NCBI GenBank assembly: GCA_019155205.2
Contig: JAHNZQ020003146.1
Coordinates: 1,181,548-1,245,547 of the forward strand
Reading direction: 5' to 3'
Source of the DNA: Gracilaria vermiculophylla
Lineage: Eukaryota; Rhodophyta; Florideophyceae; Gracilariales; Gracilariaceae
Length of the DNA stretch: 64,000 bases
A model generated the notes under the pieces. That model worked only from the letters and a program-made list of their open reading frames with translations. It had not been told where the DNA came from and made no database searches. Below, one piece after another: positions 61,148 to 64,000 of the stretch (its first letter is position 1; every line of letters begins with the position of its first letter). Both the position numbers and the translations under genes were made by a program.

Positions 61148-62197
61148 TCAAGCCTGATTTGGCATCGGCAAATGGCCGCAAATATCGACGTTGTGGGCAA
61201 GATAAAAAAGTTTTCCCTCTTTCAGTTGTTTTCTCCGATACTGTACATAATTCTGGAACGATTGCGATTCGTTGTTTGCCTTGTCAATGGTTTTGTCATT
61301 TAGTGTCGCTTCAACAAAGTCGAGAATGCAGCTGAGGAAGAAACCCTCATCGACTTCGTAACAGCCATCGTTGTTTGGATGCACAATCCAGGAGGAGCTG
61401 CCTACCGAGGTCACAACGGCATTCTTACGCTGTAGTACGGGAGCTAACCATCGACCAGTATGACAGGCTTGCACTTGCTTTCCATGGACCGACCTTCTGC
61501 CCATTGCTGCATGAAATTCGTCTTCTACACAGTTATCGTAAGCGTCCCCTTCACATGATTCTGGATAAAAGCTGGTCGTCCCGTCAAAATTAATCGGGAA
61601 GTAAAATGCATTCACACCCGAAGATGCATCAAGGGCGTCAAGGAGAAGCTGTATGGCAGATTCAAGTTCCCAAAGATCAAGAACCGCAGAAGCTATTACC
61701 ACGTCAAAACAGGCCTTATGGGTTTGAAAGTAGTTCAGAGCGTCGCCAATTACAAAGCTGACCTTTATTCTGTCGGAGATTGATAGGTCTTCAAGCATAT
61801 CAAGCCGATCTTTATCACCAAGGCCTTTGTGATGTATTCCCGATCCATCAGCAATTGAAGAGGAAGATAGTTTGACGGAAATGCGATTGAGGTGCGGATC
61901 AGCGCTGTGAGGCAAGAACTCCGATGCTATACTCTGGCGCGCAAACTCGAGCAGTTCCGCTTTAACATCTAAAAGGGTGTAATGAACAGAACCAGAAACA
62001 GTGAACAGCGCGTTTCTTCGCCAAAGTCGCTGAAACATATCGCCCACACCTGCGCCCACTTCGACGACGCGAAGCGTGTCGCCTGGGCGTCGTTTCGCGG
62101 TGCGATGAAGGTAAGTTTCGAACTCATGCAGCACCCTCAAATTTATGGCGCGGTCGTCGACGGAGCGCTTCGCCCTCAAGTACCTCACGTAGTCCAT
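61148..62197 (-). CDS. Class I SAM-dependent methyltransferase
   Basis: A 349-residue protein beginning MDYVRYLRAKRSVDDRAINLRV, an N-terminal signature I associate with a family of bacterial and algal methyltransferases. SAM motif I is LRVVEVGAGVGDMF (about residues 41-54), an acidic loop YTLLDVKAELLEFARQ corresponds to motif II, and FDVVIASAVLDLWE to motif IV. The C-terminal half contains PINFDGTTSFYPES and GRWLAPVL. The substrate is unknown. The N-terminus lacks a clear targeting peptide. ATG 62197. The bacterial resemblance might reflect ancient transfer or cyanobacterial ancestry, which a phylogeny would decide. Confidence 0.85.
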   Translation of the reverse strand: MDYVRYLRAKRSVDDRAINLRVLHEFETYLHRTAKRRPGDTLRVVEVGAGVGDMFQRLWRRNALFTVSGSVHYTLLDVKAELLEFARQSIASEFLPHSADPHLNRISVKLSSSSIADGSGIHHKGLGDKDRLDMLEDLSISDRIKVSFVIGDALNYFQTHKACFDVVIASAVLDLWELESAIQLLLDALDASSGVNAFYFPINFDGTTSFYPESCEGDAYDNCVEDEFHAAMGRRSVHGKQVQACHTGRWLAPVLQRKNAVVTSVGSSSWIVHPNNDGCYEVDEGFFLSCILDFVEATLNDKTIDKANNESQSFQNYVQYRRKQLKEGKLFYLAHNVDICGHLPMPNQA

Positions 62198-62796
62198 TGC
62201 AATGGAATATGTGCGATAGAGCGGAGGCCATCTTCAGGGCATGCTACATTGCCAACGGGCAGCACGCAAACTGCGTGTATCTAAACGAGAATCGTCTTTC
62301 TCCGCGTAAAATTCTGTGTATGTTATAAACATAAAATCTCCGAGATATAGGCCAATGTTCTCATCAAATCAAATGAGATTGAATCTCTTACTAACCTCTC
62401 GAAATTTTTGTAACATGCACATCTCCGATCCGACACCAATTGATGTTTTGAAAACGATAAATGCATCCACAAGCTAAGCCATGCGTGGCACAGCTTGTCC
62501 TTTCTCCGGATGAGCCCGTGTCACTGGTAAAAGCCCCTTCGGTCCCTTTTGGAGAAGACCGTAAGGGGTACACGTTGTCCCTACAGCGTGTATTGACCTC
62601 TGCGGCGCTTCTCTCGAGACATCGCTTCAGGGCCGTTCCGAACAAGCGCATAACGGCGGATGCACGCCAATTTCAGCGTTCTTATTGGCCAGCTAGACAT
62701 TTTACTAAAGTGGTCCTGATTGCCCCTGATCATACCCTTATGAGGCGCGCTGTAAGTATGGCTTTTCTCTACTATTAACCCTTTTGACCCGGCTCA

Positions 62797-62822
62797 CTTA
62801 TGGCTACGATGGTAGCCATAAG
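62797..62822. repeat. Palindrome A: perfect 11-bp inverted repeat
   Basis: CTTATGGCTAC, four bases, then GTAGCCATAAG. It shares its right half with palindrome B about 100 bp downstream. Confidence 0.85.
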
Positions 62823-62895
62823 CGTAGTACATCATTGGGCATATTACGCTCAACATCCAGATTAATTGGTGGTGAGCGTGCCATGTGTTTCTTCT

Positions 62896-62923
62896 GCTTA
62901 TGTCTATCATAGTAGCCATAAGC
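62896..62923. repeat. Palindrome B: imperfect 28-bp inverted repeat
   Basis: Starts GCTTATG and ends CCATAAGC, pairing over most of its length with two mismatches. Its right half, TAGTAGCCATAAGC, repeats that of palindrome A. Its place upstream of the piggyBac-like frame suggests a transposon end or internal repeat. Confidence 0.7.
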
Positions 62924-63201
62924 ATACTTTGCAACAATTGGTAGGGGAGAAAACGATTGATATTCTGAACCAATGAATGCTAACTTTATGGAAACATAAT
63001 CCACGAGATAAGGCATTCATCCAAACAATACGCAAAATCTGCGTATACAAAACCCTGAGCCAAATTCATAACCATATCGTACATTACCCGCCAAATGTGG
63101 GGGCCATTTTTTCTCACACACAACGGCATTCACATGATCCTTTACCGACAACTTCGAGGCACATAGCTTCCGAGCATATCATATTTGCAACCGTGATCAT
63201 C

Positions 63202-64000
63202 ATGGCAGAAATTGATTCACAGGTTCCGCAAAATTCTGTCGAGTGCAATTTTCAGTGCGCTAGAACATCACAGCAACATTTGCAACACGAGGAAAATTTT
63301 CTTGTCACAGCGCCAGGGCGTGTTGAACAGCAAAATATATACGAAACAGTACCGTACTTTGCCAGTTGGAAACGATGCAGTGGTCTATATCTTAGGAAAG
63401 AAGATCTGATCCGCCGCTCATACGCTCACAATAAAGAGCTTGGTCTATTTCATTTGATGCTGAACCTTTCCTATCTCAACTGCGTGCGGTCCTGGACGAG
63501 TGCAGAGCTTATTAAACGCGGCAAAAAAAGGACACCGTTGAGAGTGGAAGAACTACTGGCGTACTTTGGTCTCGAACTAGCTACTTCTGTGCACCGGTTA
63601 AACCACCTGCGAGATTATTGGTGTCAGTCAGACCTTCTCAATATTCCGTTCTTTCAGAAAGTCATGGGAAGAGATATGTTTCTGAACATAAGATCCGCAC
63701 TCCGGATGTATGCTACATATAATTCTAATGTTGCTGTCACGGATCCTCTGTAGCATAGTCGCCAAATTCTCGAGAACTTTGCAAGAAATGCTGCTACACT
63801 TGCCGTTCCTGTTTGTGTAAGTACGCTCGACGAGAACACAATTCGTTGCAAAGGCCGAACAGCCGCTCGTTCGTGTAGTGCAAACTGCGAACGTGGCACA
63901 GACACGAGCCGCGTCGCGGAAGCACCACCAAGGTGTTCAAGCTTGCTCTCAATGAGAGGTGGCACAGCGAGAGAGCCCTCTGATAGGGTCGACACGAGCC
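63202..64000 (+). pseudogene. piggyBac-type transposase fragment with an in-frame stop
   Basis: From ATG 63202 the frame encodes the N-terminal part of a piggyBac (DDE_Tnp_1_7) transposase. It contains RTPLRVEELLAYFGLELATS, then LRDYWCQSDLLNIPFFQKVMGRDMFLNIRSAL, the family's most recognisable segment. The frame ends at TAG 63751-63753. In the same frame after the stop, the sequence continues with family-like content, including VSTLDENTIRCKGR. That fits the region holding the first catalytic Asp (SLDE-MIPFKGR type), and it stays open to the window edge. Past about 63870 the similarity fades. The copy therefore looks inactivated by a point nonsense change, unless an intron removes the stop. An upstream ATG at 62977 is less likely. 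It is truncated by the window. Confidence 0.75.

Larger units (their letters stand above)
62198..63201. other. Intergenic region with two related palindromes
   Basis: A plus-strand frame at 62461-62778 (105 codons, ATG) has no known motif; a GTAAGT inside its end (62753) could be a donor but no partner exon was found. The palindromes at 62797 and 62896 follow it and precede the piggyBac-like frame. Confidence 0.4.

Noticed and set aside
63654..63995. Minus-strand 113-codon frame at the window end
   Set aside because: It is antisense to the piggyBac-like transposase sequence.

Overview
This is nuclear DNA of a photosynthetic eukaryote, most likely a unicellular red alga (my best guess is a Porphyridium-like rhodophyte). 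The support is: compact, mostly intron-free genes of mixed strand order; a few short introns (about 80-120 nt) that share a GTACGT donor and a CTGAC or CTAAC branch-like motif; a small protein starting MAFV, the Phe-containing start typical of red-algal plastid transit peptides; CCT-motif proteins; a phytyl-ester-synthase-type plastid acyltransferase; an animal-type (6-4) photolyase; and a eukaryotic initiator tRNA-Met. There is no sign of bacterial operons, phage or CRISPR. The species assignment is inference.

Layout. 0.4-2.9 kb: a minus-strand hAT-superfamily transposase-like gene. 3.9-6.9 kb: the U3 snoRNP WD40 protein UTP12. 7.0-7.6 kb: a small two-exon minus-strand gene. 8.67-8.99 kb: a minisatellite of 37-42 bp units. 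9.1-10.0 kb: an ANKRD16-like ankyrin protein. 10.0-12.4 kb: AT-rich with no confident gene. 12.4 kb: a small plastid protein. 14.3-17.4 kb: a large unknown protein. 17.9-23.8 kb: a dense, GC-rich block with a Sec24-like COPII protein, a RAD51D-like recombinase paralogue, a ROK-type fructokinase and phosphomannomutase (one intron). 24.2-26.9 kb: a TBC RabGAP and frataxin. 29-33 kb: a CPA2 cation/proton antiporter and (6-4) photolyase. 33.6-33.8 kb: a long foldback. 34.4-36.2 kb: a bZIP factor. 38.2-40.9 kb: a three-domain protein in which a gamma-glutamylcyclotransferase-like domain precedes the esterase and acyltransferase domains. 41.3-42.9 kb: a CCT-motif protein, initiator tRNA-Met and ribosomal protein eL29 (two introns). 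43.3-49.5 kb: DNA ligase IV and a DUF4211-like protein. 49.6-55.9 kb: RRP12 and UBR7. 58.7-62.2 kb: a second CCT-motif protein, a three-exon coiled-coil protein and a methyltransferase. 63.2-64.0 kb: a piggyBac-type transposase with an in-frame stop, running off the window.

Functional themes. Ribosome biogenesis and translation: UTP12, RRP12, eL29, tRNA-iMet. Genome maintenance: LIG4 (end joining), RAD51D-like (recombination), (6-4) photolyase. Sugar activation: a divergently transcribed fructokinase and phosphomannomutase pair feeding mannose-1-phosphate and GDP-mannose. Trafficking: Sec24-like and TBC RabGAP. Plastid and mitochondrion: frataxin, the PES-type acyltransferase, the small MAFV protein. 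Transcription: bZIP and two CCT proteins. Several genes were recovered only by joining exons by hand; splice sites were judged by eye and no RNA evidence was available.
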